Source of the DNA: Candidatus Saccharibacteria bacterium UBA6224
GTDB lineage: Bacteria > Patescibacteriota > Saccharimonadia > Saccharimonadales > UBA4665
Length of the DNA: 64,000 bases
NCBI GenBank assembly: GCA_002441585.1
Contig: DJWS01000009.1
Coordinates: 173,930-237,929, forward strand
Direction of reading: 5' to 3'
In this document: piece by piece, positions 29,180-37,246 of the stretch
Position numbering within the stretch: the stretch's first letter is position 1
How the letters are laid out: every line of letters starts with the position of its first letter
Translations under genes and position numbers: made by a program
Notes under the pieces: generated by a model
Told to the model about the DNA's origin: nothing
Seen by the model: the letters and a program-made list of their open reading frames with translations, nothing else
Database searches by the model: none

Positions 29180-29485
29180 CTACTGAAAGCTAAGTTTTCC
29201 GCATTTTATCTTTATCTTTGAATCAATGCCACGCGCATACGATAGTCTCTCTTGCTCGGTGCCATGTCCAAGCACGTACCTTGAGTATTCAACGAACGGG
29301 TTGTCGAGCTTTGATTCAACTCCGTAGTGCTCGAATAGTGTCTTAGTGACTCCATAATGTTTATCGACTTTGGCTCTAAGCTTGTCGCTGATATGTATTT
29401 TCTTGTGATTTGCCTCGATAAACTCCTGCAGTAGGACGCATGCGCCATTTTTAATTGGCTGTGCAGGGCGGCTTGTTTGTTGAAT
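29180..29485 (-). CDS. Hypothetical protein, probably initiated at ATT
   Basis: An open frame of 101 residues on the minus strand has no ATG, GTG or TTG at its head. The likely start is ATT at 29485, 5 nt after a consensus TATAAT (29491-29496), the geometry of leaderless genes in this window. An in-frame TAA lies just upstream. The product is a charged, helical soluble protein (KKIHISDKLRAKVDKHYG, LFEHYGVESKLDNPFVEYSR) and looks like real coding sequence. A 78-codon ORF in another frame over the same bases has low-complexity composition and is rejected. Function unknown. It follows another unknown gene and converges on the kinase gene, with stops 7 nt apart. Confidence 0.5.
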   Translation of the reverse strand: MQQTSRPAQPIKNGACVLLQEFIEANHKKIHISDKLRAKVDKHYGVTKTLFEHYGVESKLDNPFVEYSRYVLGHGTEQERLSYARGIDSKIKIKCGKLSFQ

Positions 29486-29507
29486 GAGTGATTATACTGG
29501 CTATCAA

Positions 29508-30017
29508 CTACAGCTGCCAGGTACTTTGTAGGTCGGCCAAAAAATTCTGGAATTCAACCCCCAATATGTCATCATCGGGCAATCTAAAGTCAACTTTATA
29601 TTTAGCTTCAAATTTTATTATTGCCACCCTTTGCCTTTGGGCATCCTCTATTGAATCTATCGCCAGTCTTTCTTTATTGATTTCATAGGCGTTCTCTACG
29701 AAAAAGCTGAGTAGCTTATACCCGTTGTAGAGTATATTGCCTATCGGTGGATTCTTAATGTTTTCTGCATCATTTTCTCGATCGTCATATGGAGGGATAA
29801 AGTCCATGTAGCCGTGCGTAAAGGCGTATTCAGCCCTAAACAAAATTGCGTATTTAATTCTGGCGGGGGAATAGGGTAAATCCCATACCGAAAAATACGG
29901 TACACCTTCATAGCCATCGGCTGTCGTTCCATTTTCTAAGACCGCAAGAGAGCCCCGTCTATTTGCAAAGAAAATTCCAAAATCTGCTGTAATTTTTTCA
30001 GCTTCAGTTAAAGTCAT
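29508..30017 (-). CDS. Hypothetical 169-aa soluble protein
   Basis: No family recognised. Start taken at the ATG at 30017 because TATAAT (30024-30029, minus strand) lies 6 nt before it; a TTG five codons earlier would fall inside that box. The protein has aromatic-rich segments (YFSVWDLPYSPARIKYAILF), then an acidic/basic helical C-terminal half. It belongs to the AT-richer stretch. It may form a unit with the downstream ATT-started gene and, by proximity, with the kinase. Confidence 0.7.
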   Translation of the reverse strand: MTLTEAEKITADFGIFFANRRGSLAVLENGTTADGYEGVPYFSVWDLPYSPARIKYAILFRAEYAFTHGYMDFIPPYDDRENDAENIKNPPIGNILYNGYKLLSFFVENAYEINKERLAIDSIEDAQRQRVAIIKFEAKYKVDFRLPDDDILGVEFQNFLADLQSTWQL

Positions 30018-30134
30018 ATCCGAATTATACAACGTGCCAGCGCTAACTCACTAAAAGACCTTTACAGCGTGTCGCTGTCCCCAGGACCCGCTGGGGTCCG
30101 TGACCCGTATGGGGAGCCAATCCAGACCAGAGTA

Positions 30135-30162
30135 AGTCAGAACTGTTAATTCGGTTCTGACT
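30135..30162 (+). terminator. Rho-independent terminator
   Basis: A 9-bp stem (30135-30143/30154-30162) followed by TTTTTG. No plus-strand gene lies directly before it; the 270 bp between the flanking genes otherwise hold only a GC-rich patch (30060-30115). Confidence 0.7.
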
Positions 30163-30235
30163 TTTTGTATGCCCATACTAGAAATGAAACTATTCTTTGC
30201 TTCGCCACCATTACCCATATAACTTAATACTTGCA

Positions 30236-30278
30236 TTAAAGTACTTTAAGGTTCTAGCCTAGTAAGTAGGCTTATAAA
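30236..30278 (+). promoter_or_regulatory. MerR-type promoter/operator of the aldo/keto reductase gene
   Basis: A 14-bp palindrome TTAAAGTACTTTAA (30236-30249) overlaps a possible -35 (TTAAGG). The spacer to TATAAA (30273-30278) is about 21 nt and contains the dyad TAGCCTA-GTAAG-TAGGCTTA (30255-30274). An over-long spacer with a central dyad is the hallmark of MerR-family activated promoters, and a MerR gene follows in the operon. Confidence 0.65.
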
Positions 30279-30302
30279 TTTTAAGACTCATTGGGGGGTT
30301 AT

Positions 30303-31151
30303 ATGGCGGAAGTACCAACAGCTAAATTAAACAACGATAAGGAAATGCCAATGCTCGGTTTTGGTGTTTTCCAGATGTCAAATGAAGAAGCTGAGGCAAG
30401 TGTGCAGTCAGCAATTGAGGTAGGCTATCGCTCAATAGACACAGCAACTTCGTATGGCAATGAAGAAGCAGTAGGACGTGCTATAGCGAAAAGCGGTGTG
30501 CCACGAGAAGAGCTATTTATCACAAGTAAGTTATGGATCGCAGATGCTGGCGAAGAAAAGGCTAAAGAAGCCGTACAGCGTTCTTTAGACAAGCTGGGCC
30601 TCGATTATCTCGACTTATATCTGCTACACCAGCCATTCGGTGATGTATTTGGTGCATGGCGTGGGCTTGAAGCTATGTATGATGTGGGCAAATTAAAAGC
30701 AATCGGTATTTCTAATTTCAACACCGTTCAGACATACGACCTGTACTACAATGCTCGCATTAAGCCAATGGTTAATCAAATTGAGACACACCCTTTCAAT
30801 CAGCAGACAGAGGCACATAAGTTCTTAAAGGAGCTTGGTATTGTCCATGAGGGTTGGGCTCCGTTTGCCGAAGGCCAACATGACATCTTCTCAAATGAGG
30901 TGCTAGGTGAGATTGCAGAAAAGCATGGCAAGACAATCGGTCAGGTTATATTGCGCTGGAACGTACAACGAGGTATTGTAGCTATTCCTAAGTCGGTTAA
31001 GAAGGAGCGAATGGAAGAGAATTTTGATGTATTCGACTTCGAGCTAACAGATGACGATATGCAAGGCATCGCATCACTTGACCAGGGGTTTAAAACAGTG
31101 GATCATAATGACCCCGAATTTCTTAAATATCTGTACGGAAGGACTCTATAA
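30303..31151 (+). CDS. Aldo/keto reductase (2,5-diketogluconate reductase-like)
   Basis: 282-aa NADPH-dependent oxidoreductase. Family motifs: GFGVFQMSNEEA, YRSIDTATSYGNEEAVG (catalytic Asp and Tyr), ITSKLW (catalytic Lys), DLYLLHQPFG (catalytic His) and IPKSVKKERMEEN for NADP binding. Start at the ATG preceded by GGGGGG. The catalytic tetrad looks complete. It forms an operon with a MerR regulator 7 nt downstream, so it likely belongs to a carbonyl or electrophile stress response. Confidence 0.93.
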   Translation: MAEVPTAKLNNDKEMPMLGFGVFQMSNEEAEASVQSAIEVGYRSIDTATSYGNEEAVGRAIAKSGVPREELFITSKLWIADAGEEKAKEAVQRSLDKLGLDYLDLYLLHQPFGDVFGAWRGLEAMYDVGKLKAIGISNFNTVQTYDLYYNARIKPMVNQIETHPFNQQTEAHKFLKELGIVHEGWAPFAEGQHDIFSNEVLGEIAEKHGKTIGQVILRWNVQRGIVAIPKSVKKERMEENFDVFDFELTDDDMQGIASLDQGFKTVDHNDPEFLKYLYGRTL

Positions 31152-31158
31152 AGGTACT

Positions 31159-31632
31159 ATGATTACTTCTTCTGAGCCAAAGCAATACACAATTAGGGAG
31201 ACTGCAAAAATAAGCGGTCTTCCTGAAAGCACACTTCGTTACTACGAATCCATCGGGTTAGTTAACCCAATCAAACGAGATGACAGTAGTAAATACCGTG
31301 TATACAGCGAAGATGATATAAACGCTGTTGTAGGTCTCGCTTGCTTGAATGCTATTGGGTTTTCAATCGAAGATATGCGGCAGTATTTGCATAACCGTGA
31401 TGAAGGACTAAGCGGTGCAGATAGTCAGATTGAATTGCTAAATAATCATGCCCAGCATATACGTGAAGAGCTACATTACTTGCAGCTACGTTTGGAATAC
31501 GTTGAAAGTAAAGCAGAGTACTGGAACGCAATAAAAAGTCGTGATGAAAAGAAAATCAAAGCTGCGAGTGATAAAGTTTATGATCTTGCCGACAAAATGA
31601 AACTACCGAAACCAGTCAGTACTTCTAATTAG
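31159..31632 (+). CDS. MerR-family transcriptional regulator
   Basis: 157 aa. N-terminal winged helix-turn-helix: YTIRETAKISGLPESTLRYY, YRVYSEDDINAVVGLACL, then a long coiled-coil dimerisation helix. No conserved metal-binding cysteines, so it is of the non-metal (AdhR/electrophile-like) branch. Start at 31159, 7 nt after the reductase stop. It probably acts on the long-spacer promoter at 30236-30278. Confidence 0.9.
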   Translation: MITSSEPKQYTIRETAKISGLPESTLRYYESIGLVNPIKRDDSSKYRVYSEDDINAVVGLACLNAIGFSIEDMRQYLHNRDEGLSGADSQIELLNNHAQHIREELHYLQLRLEYVESKAEYWNAIKSRDEKKIKAASDKVYDLADKMKLPKPVSTSN

Positions 31633-31661
31633 AATTCGCAGGCAAAATCTCGCTTTATTGT

Positions 31662-31691
31662 GGTTATAACTTCTTCTATCGTGGTGAGCCA
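31662..31691. repeat. Imperfect 30-bp direct repeat, copy 1
   Basis: The 30 bases match 33264-33293 at about 27 positions. Read on the minus strand both copies encode a peptide of the form WLTxIEEVITxIK followed soon by a stop, and several differences are synonymous. They may therefore be 3'-end remnants of homologous genes. Copy 1 has an in-frame stop just upstream and no intact gene. Confidence 0.6.
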
Positions 31692-31708
31692 AGGTTAGAA
31701 CCAAAATT

Positions 31709-31731
31709 AACAGAGGTTATAAATCTCTGTT
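31709..31731 (+). terminator. Terminator after the MerR operon
   Basis: 7-bp stem AACAGAG/CTCTGTT (31709-31715/31725-31731) followed by TTTATC. Confidence 0.6.
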
Positions 31732-31808
31732 TTTATCTTAGGTGAGTGTTATAGACAATTAGAACCGTAACACTCCCTAGCTCATATATCTAATATAATT
31801 TTACTTAG

Positions 31809-31830
31809 AATCCCGCAAGAATGCGGGATT
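31809..31830. terminator. Rho-independent terminator in the 31.6-32.1 kb gap
   Basis: Perfect 9-bp stem (31809-31817/31822-31830) with an AAGA loop and T-tract. The rest of this ~500-bp gap contains an 8-bp inverted repeat (31744-31751/31768-31775), a TATAAT at 31976-31981 and a direct repeat CACTAAATAACT near 31938 and 32042. No gene is seen in it. Confidence 0.7.
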
Positions 31831-32130
31831 TTGTGTGCTTGGCATAACATATGGGTGGCACTTAAGTCAGTGTTCCCATGCACATTCAGTATTATGGACG
31901 CATAGGTTCTTGTTGCCTGTATGATATTCGTTTTTATCACTAAATAACTAAAGCAAAAGCCTATTACTTATATGTTATAATATGAGATTAGGTGATTGTC
32001 AAACATAAGAGTATAGTTATTAGTAGCTAGACCTTTTGCAACACTAAATAACTCGTGGGGAGCAAACGTAAAGATTGTCATTGGACTAACTCAAATAGCT
32101 AATATCAATTTTTTACGAAAGGACATTATT

Positions 32131-32274
32131 ATGTCTGTATTTGCACCCTTTAAAAAGAAAGAACAATCTAAAGTTCCGTACTTACAGTATATAAAAACTG
32201 AAAACGAGCCGGACAAAGAAGATACCAAACTATCAGAACAGCCGGCAACGCCAGCTCCACCTGAAGTTAAGTAG
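32131..32274 (+). CDS. Small 47-aa protein with Pro-rich tail
   Basis: ATG preceded by AAAGGA at 7-8 nt. The peptide begins MSVFAPFKKKEQ, continues with acidic and Lys residues and ends in EQPATPAPPEVK. No family recognised. First gene of a three-gene cassette lying between the two direct repeats. Confidence 0.55.
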   Translation: MSVFAPFKKKEQSKVPYLQYIKTENEPDKEDTKLSEQPATPAPPEVK

Positions 32275-32283
32275 TAAATACTA

Positions 32284-32315
32284 GCCTAGGGCTTCGTGTA
32301 TACGGAGCCTTAGGC
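32284..32315 (+). terminator. Hairpin between the first and second cassette genes
   Basis: 14-bp stem (32284-32297/32302-32315, two G-U pairs) with a GTAT loop and a weak T-rich tail. It may attenuate or end the transcript of the 47-aa gene, 22 nt before the next ATG. Confidence 0.55.
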
Positions 32316-32336
32316 CTTGTTTCAAGGGAGGTCCCA

Positions 32337-32657
32337 ATGCGTGGCATCATACCGAATAAGAAACAAAAATTATCATTAGCGAAGAAATATCGTCAGTATC
32401 TTAGGGGAATGCATGAACCATCTGATAAGCTGCACAACAAGTACAACATATTTGATGATTTGAATACTGCCGATAAAGCCATGACGAAAGAGGCCGGGCT
32501 CTTTATGCAGCAAAGTAACGGAGAAGGCAAATCACGTAATAAATCTGAAAAGATATTTAAGGAGAATGGGGAGAAAATTATGCCTAAAGACCGCGGCCGT
32601 AAGGCAATTAAGAAGCCCAAGCAATTAAAGGTGAAGTCTGAGGCTAGATATGGGTAA
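32337..32657 (+). CDS. Hypothetical basic 106-aa protein
   Basis: No family recognised. Very Lys-rich (KKQKLSLAKKYRQYL, KAIKKPKQLKVKSEARYG) and without hydrophobic segments; it could bind nucleic acid (inference). AGGGAGG precedes the ATG. The end overlaps the next gene by 8 nt, indicating an operon. Confidence 0.65.
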   Translation: MRGIIPNKKQKLSLAKKYRQYLRGMHEPSDKLHNKYNIFDDLNTADKAMTKEAGLFMQQSNGEGKSRNKSEKIFKENGEKIMPKDRGRKAIKKPKQLKVKSEARYG

Positions 32658-33183
32658 TTATGCCGAATTAGTCCTCGGCAAATTCACGTTATCTCATTTT
32701 ATTAAAGAACAGGAGAAAAAAGGCGTAAGCACGTCTCCCTTAGAACTACTGAAGATAAGTCGTCAAAAACATACTGCTAGTTTGGTGGGGCTCGTTAGTG
32801 GTGCCGGAGATAACCTTCTTTCTGTTCGCACTGTTTTTCCTTTCGTTTTGATTGCGGACACATTAAAAATTGACCGACACAAGCTTACTGTCGTCCACAA
32901 TACTTTGTTTGGCGCGTCACAAACCGTTAGCATCAGACTGAAGGACTTACGGAACGTTGAAGCTGATATAGGGCCACTTTTCGGCTCAATCATTCTTACA
33001 TCGCAGCACTTTCTGAACAATACTCAAACTATAAAATTCTTAAAACGCAAAGACATCATTGAAGCCCAGAGGCTACTCCAAGGTTTTATGATTGCTCATG
33101 AAGCACAGATTGATACCGACAATATAGACCACAATAAGCTTAAATCACTGCTTAATAAGCTAGGTCAAGAAAACTTACATTAG
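32650..33183 (+). CDS. Hypothetical 177-aa protein with PH-like core
   Basis: Not recognised by family. Alternating beta strands (FVLIADTLKIDRHKLTVVHNTLFGASQTVSIRLKDLRNVEAD, given here in short: FPFVLIADTL, TVSIRLKDLRNVE) followed by a long helix resemble bacterial PH-like domains. This is inference from pattern. No signal peptide. Its start overlaps the preceding basic protein gene. Confidence 0.65.
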   Translation: MGNYAELVLGKFTLSHFIKEQEKKGVSTSPLELLKISRQKHTASLVGLVSGAGDNLLSVRTVFPFVLIADTLKIDRHKLTVVHNTLFGASQTVSIRLKDLRNVEADIGPLFGSIILTSQHFLNNTQTIKFLKRKDIIEAQRLLQGFMIAHEAQIDTDNIDHNKLKSLLNKLGQENLH

Positions 33184-33263
33184 GAAGGGCTTAATCGAGT
33201 ATAGCCATTACTGCATTACGTATAACGTCAGTCAGCAAGATGGGCTAATTCGGTCTTGATCAC

Positions 33264-33293
33264 GGTTATAACTTCCTCTATCGGTGTGAGCCA
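33264..33293. repeat. Imperfect 30-bp direct repeat, copy 2
   Basis: Partner of 31662-31691. Here the minus-strand frame is open further and could encode a 27-residue peptide starting MRTVFVWLTPIEEVI. With copy 1 it brackets a 1.6-kb cassette of three small genes. Confidence 0.6.
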
Positions 33294-33348
33294 TACAAAG
33301 ACGGTCCTCATTTGATGGCCGCCTTTGTGTTGTTTCGAGATTGGTTTT

Positions 33349-33390
33349 GAGCCAGCGACCAGCGAACGAAGTGAGCGAGGTCGCTGGTTC
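33349..33390. repeat. Long-stem hairpin in the 33.2-33.5 kb gap
   Basis: 12-bp stem (33349-33360/33379-33390, one G-U) around AGCGAACGAAGTGAGCGA, which itself is partly self-complementary. No T-tract. The 342-bp gap also holds repeat copy 2 and a weak hairpin at about 33296-33331; no gene is evident. Confidence 0.6.
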
Positions 33391-33525
33391 GGTGTAGTCA
33401 AGGCCCTAGCAGAAACTTGCTCCGGATACGCCGCCGCAGAGAAGCGTAAAGTTATCCAATCTCCGAGATAATCATCATATATAATTCGGTTGAAATATTT
33501 GAACCGATTGATTATAGTTAACCGT

Positions 33526-33903
33526 ATGTCTGAGGTCAGCAAACAAGCCATAGAAACATTTAGACGTTATCAGCCGGTGTTTAATGCACTGGGCGATCCT
33601 ACGCGTCAGCAAATCATGTTCATGCTTGCAGACAACATACCGCTGTCAGTCGCGGAGCTGGCAGCCAAGACAGAGTTATCCCGGCCGGCGGTATCTCACC
33701 ATTTGAAGATCCTCAGCGAAGCCAAACTTATCCGGGCAGAACGTGTAGGAGTGCGGCTGTACTACAAGCCAATGTTTCAGACGCCGTTGGCGATGGCCCA
33801 GGATTTTTCTAAAGTTCTAGGAAAGATGGTTAAGAAAAAGGTTGTCCGGGATGTTACCAGCACCCTTGGTGGCCTAGTTAAAAGAAAAGGGGACCATGCG
33901 TAA
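33526..33903 (+). CDS. ArsR-family transcriptional repressor
   Basis: 125-aa winged helix-turn-helix protein. NALGDPTRQQIMFMLADN and the recognition helix region LSRPAVSHHLKILSEAKLIRAER are typical. No CxC metal site, so the signal is not obviously a metal. Start at 33526, with TATAGT (33513-33518) 7 nt before it. The stop overlaps the MmpL gene by 8 nt, so the regulator probably controls that exporter. Confidence 0.92.
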   Translation: MSEVSKQAIETFRRYQPVFNALGDPTRQQIMFMLADNIPLSVAELAAKTELSRPAVSHHLKILSEAKLIRAERVGVRLYYKPMFQTPLAMAQDFSKVLGKMVKKKVVRDVTSTLGGLVKRKGDHA

Positions 33904-36151
33904 GTTACTGGAGAAAATTAGTCGACACAGCTTTGATCATCCCTGGCGAATGCTGACAATACTGGTGGTCATACTCGCCGCCTTGGCGTTCGGTGCTATC
34001 ACCAACATGAAGACACCGACCAACGCGGTCAGCATACCCGGCACTGAAGCCAACGTCGGTCTGGAACGCATGAATGAGCTGTTCCCCGATGTCGGCAAAA
34101 GCTCCGCCCGCGTAGTCATAGTTGCGCCAGCAAGCAAGACGCTGGACGATTACACGGCCCGCATCGGCGACATGACGACTGCACTCACCAGGGTCGAGGG
34201 AGTCAACCACGCGATTAGTCCATTCGATAACCCGGAAGCCATGAGCATCGACCGCAAAACGGCATCCATACAGGTACAACTGACCAATGACAGCCAGGCG
34301 ATCGACCAGGCAACCGCCGACGGGGTGGACGAAATTATCCAAAAGAACCGGGTGGACGGTCTGACCATAGAACAGGGCGGAGACATCGTGAACAATGTGC
34401 CCCACAAAATTCTGGGGCCTGGCGAAGCGCTAGGCGTAGCTATTGCGCTTGGCGTACTGCTACTGACATTTGCCTCTCTGGCTGCTGCCGGCATGCCAAT
34501 ACTGACCGCGTTTTTGGCGGTTGGTGCCAGCATGGCCGGATTGTTCGGCCTGAGCCAGGTTGTCGAGATCAACTCGACGACCCCGGCGCTGGCAGCAATG
34601 CTAGGTTTGGCCGTCGGCATAGATTACTCGCTGTTTATTCTCAGTCGGTACCGCGGTTACTTAATGGATGGAGCTTCGTACCGTGAGGCGACCGTGCATG
34701 CCGTCAGGACAGCCGGAAGTGCCGTTGTCTTTGCGGCCACGACGGTATTCATAGCGCTAGCAGCACTAAGCGTCGTGAAGATTCCATTCATGACCACCAT
34801 GGGCCTAACTGCCGCAGTTACGGTGGCGATGGCCGCCATAATGTCCGTAACGTTTTTGCCAACGTTTTTCCGATTGGCCGGATCCAAAATTGTTAGCAAA
34901 CGGGCGCTTAGGAAGGTCAAAGCAGCACAGGCTAGGGGCTATGTACCGCAGCATGAGGATGGCAAACAAAAGATATGGTATCGCTGGGGAGCATTCGTCA
35001 CACGACATCCGATTTTTTCCATCATCGTGCCGCTAATCATCATTGGGCTGGTCGCGGTGCCCGTCAAATCGCTAACCCTGGGCCTGCCGACCGAGCAGTA
35101 TGCCGCCGAATCAACCACCCAGCGCAAAGCTTACGACGCCATTTCCGAAGGTTTCGGCGTCGGCTATAACGCACCGCTTATTGTCGTGGTCGAAAACATG
35201 AAACCGGTAACCGCGGCCGAAAAAGCTGCCGCCAAGCAGATGCTGATGAAACAAACTACACAGTTACCGGCCAATCAGCAGCTCATGGAACGCCAGGCTA
35301 ACGAGTATGTAAAACGCCTGCACTTGCAGCAAGTCGCCACAAAAATAGCTCAAGAAGATAATGTGCAAAAGGTGCTACCCACACTGGCCAGCGATGATGG
35401 TACTAGCGGCATCTTGCAGGTCATTCCCAAAACTGCACCGTACGACGAGGCCACTAAAACGCTGATATACTCGCTCCGCGACACCGACAAACAGCGCTCC
35501 TGGGCAGATCAAAACGCTACGTTCACGGTCACGGGCAGCACGGCGCTACAAATAGACATCAACACCAAGTTAGCGCACGCCATACCGGTGTATCTGTTAG
35601 TCGTCGTCGGGCTGTCGTTCGTCCTGCTAATAGTAGCTTTCCGCTCCATATTAGTGCCGATAAAGGCTACTCTTGGATACTTGTTGTCCGTAACGGCCAT
35701 GTTTGGTGCACTGGTAGCCGTATTCCAATGGGGCTGGTTCGGACTGGCCGATGCACCGGCGCCCATCGTCAGTTTCATCCCAATTCTGGGCACCGGCATA
35801 TTGTTTGGGCTGGCCATGGACTATGAATTTTTCCTGGTCTCAAATATGCGGGAAGAGTACGGCCGTACTGGTGATGCAAAGCAGGCGGTCCTGAATGGAT
35901 TTGGGATAGGTAGCAAAGTAGTTACTGCTGCGGCCAGCATTATGATTGCCGTGTTCGCCGGCTTCATCTCTAACGATAATAGAACGGTCCAAGCCCTGGG
36001 CTTTGCTCTGGCATTGGGCATATTGATAGATGCCTTTTTAGTACGCATGATAATGGTTCCCGCAGTCATGACACTGGCCGGTAAACACGCTTGGTGGATA
36101 CCCGCTTGGCTCAACCGAATACTTCCCAAAGTACCAATAGCCGAAGAGTAG
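33896..36151 (+). CDS. MmpL-family RND transporter
   Basis: 751-aa membrane protein with the RND duplication: TM1, an extracytoplasmic domain, five helices; a second large loop, then five more helices. The MmpL proton-relay block is MLGLAVGIDYSLFILSRYRG in the first half, and GLAMDYEFFLVSNMREEYG in the second. Members export lipids, siderophores or drugs. It is coupled to an ArsR repressor, so expression is likely inducible. The substrate cannot be told from sequence. Confidence 0.93.
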   Translation: MRKLLEKISRHSFDHPWRMLTILVVILAALAFGAITNMKTPTNAVSIPGTEANVGLERMNELFPDVGKSSARVVIVAPASKTLDDYTARIGDMTTALTRVEGVNHAISPFDNPEAMSIDRKTASIQVQLTNDSQAIDQATADGVDEIIQKNRVDGLTIEQGGDIVNNVPHKILGPGEALGVAIALGVLLLTFASLAAAGMPILTAFLAVGASMAGLFGLSQVVEINSTTPALAAMLGLAVGIDYSLFILSRYRGYLMDGASYREATVHAVRTAGSAVVFAATTVFIALAALSVVKIPFMTTMGLTAAVTVAMAAIMSVTFLPTFFRLAGSKIVSKRALRKVKAAQARGYVPQHEDGKQKIWYRWGAFVTRHPIFSIIVPLIIIGLVAVPVKSLTLGLPTEQYAAESTTQRKAYDAISEGFGVGYNAPLIVVVENMKPVTAAEKAAAKQMLMKQTTQLPANQQLMERQANEYVKRLHLQQVATKIAQEDNVQKVLPTLASDDGTSGILQVIPKTAPYDEATKTLIYSLRDTDKQRSWADQNATFTVTGSTALQIDINTKLAHAIPVYLLVVVGLSFVLLIVAFRSILVPIKATLGYLLSVTAMFGALVAVFQWGWFGLADAPAPIVSFIPILGTGILFGLAMDYEFFLVSNMREEYGRTGDAKQAVLNGFGIGSKVVTAAASIMIAVFAGFISNDNRTVQALGFALALGILIDAFLVRMIMVPAVMTLAGKHAWWIPAWLNRILPKVPIAEE

Positions 36152-36220
36152 CCGAGACGCTAGCCAGCCCCAGGTACCAAGTAGCCCAAAAGGCACACCG
36201 GCATTCGCCCCGCACCTACA

Positions 36221-36493
36221 TTATTTGGCTTTGGCCATCCTCCATCGTTCGAGCCGGGGAAGTTGTTTTTGCGCCAACCAACGCATCAAACGACCGCTGC
36301 CTTGATCCTTCAGTGCCTTATCAACGATCTCTTTCATTTCCTCGAGCGTACAGTTCGGTGTGATAAAAGCACCGTCTCGATAGCACAAACTGCACCACTT
36401 ATCGCTTTTGGATCCGTCGGCTTCTGTGCCGCGACAATCGCCAGCTTTTTTGGTCTGGAGCGGCATACCGCAACTTTGACACTGTCTTTCCAT
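36221..36493 (-). CDS. Zinc-ribbon protein (CQSCGMP type)
   Basis: 90 aa. N-terminal CQSCGMPL and WCSLCY form a CxxC...CxxC ribbon with DCRGTEADGSKS between them, matching the small putative zinc-ribbon family (Zn_ribbon_2). A basic C-terminal helix follows. GGAGG precedes the start. Function of the family is not established. Confidence 0.85.
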   Translation of the reverse strand: MERQCQSCGMPLQTKKAGDCRGTEADGSKSDKWCSLCYRDGAFITPNCTLEEMKEIVDKALKDQGSGRLMRWLAQKQLPRLERWRMAKAK

Positions 36494-36635
36494 AGCTAGA
36501 CCTCCAGGATTTAACTAACAGTCGCGCAACGAGCACCGTACACATCATGCCCCTAAACTGCAATCTGCGCCATGAAATATCAGTCATACTCACGCATGTT
36601 TGTAAATATAGATGTTTTGTCGTATCGTTCAATTC

Positions 36636-36938
36636 ATGAAAGAGTGTGCCCCTGATCATCTATTGCTGCGTGGTAGGTTACAGGCCCAAACTGCACTCGA
36701 CGCCCTGGCCTATACCGGCATCAACCCGGTTGCTCAGCAAAGACTCCAGACCTTGCTGGATGTCCATGAAATGTTAAGTGATGACCAAACGCAGAACGAT
36801 TTTGTAATCTCCATGCAGGGCGGCACGGCCGCTCAGGAAAAGTCCGACATAATCGCCAGCCTCGACGCCGTCGCGAATAGTGATGAAGTGCCATATGACA
36901 CCTGGATAGCCGCTATAGCCTTAAGCAAAATTTTGTAA
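36636..36938 (+). CDS. Hypothetical 100-aa protein
   Basis: No family recognised; helical and acidic (RLQTLLDVHEMLSDDQTQND). The start at 36636 is chosen because TTGTAA - 17 nt - TATCGT ends 7 nt before it. An in-frame ATG eight codons earlier would lie inside that promoter. Separate from its neighbours. Confidence 0.6.
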   Translation: MKECAPDHLLLRGRLQAQTALDALAYTGINPVAQQRLQTLLDVHEMLSDDQTQNDFVISMQGGTAAQEKSDIIASLDAVANSDEVPYDTWIAAIALSKIL

Positions 36939-36962
36939 TAATTAACTTGCTATAATGCAATC

Positions 36963-37172
36963 ATGCAAAAGATAGCTACTCGAGTATTCATCTTCGCCTC
37001 GATTACATTTGGAATCATTGGAATATTGGTCGTACTGACTTCTTCGGGCCCGGATAAGCCGGACTCCGCGCTGAGTGAGTTTCTTATAAAACTCCTGTTC
37101 ATAAACGTGTTTATCATTCTGCCGTCATTTGCGCTCAGCATGGCCGGCAAATACCTCAAAAACAAGCCGTAG
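36963..37172 (+). CDS. Small two-helix membrane protein
   Basis: 69 aa with two hydrophobic segments (about 8-27 and 43-62) separated by SSGPDKPDSALSE. TATAAT (36951-36956) is 6 nt before the ATG with no Shine-Dalgarno. Function unknown. Confidence 0.7.
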   Translation: MQKIATRVFIFASITFGIIGILVVLTSSGPDKPDSALSEFLIKLLFINVFIILPSFALSMAGKYLKNKP

Positions 37173-37246
37173 CCAGCCACAATCGGTAGAGCAGCAATGC
37201 TAGAGATACCTTGTGCCGATTGAATGTATGGTATATATTGCTGTGC

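Noticed and set aside
29212..29448. 78-codon minus-strand ORF with an ATG start
   Set aside because: It overlaps a longer, more protein-like frame (29180-29485) that has a promoter in the right place; the 78-codon product is Ser/Thr/Arg low-complexity.
27412..30120. Possible att pair between the tRNA-Asn 3' end and GGAGCCA...AGACCAG near 30110
   Set aside because: The match is short and interrupted (GGAGCCAGACCA against GGAGCCAATCCAGACCA); not enough to claim an attachment site.
33228..33551. 107-codon minus-strand ORF
   Set aside because: Most of it crosses hairpins and the ArsR promoter; only the last ~27 codons (the repeat copy) look coding-like, so it is reported as a repeat/remnant.
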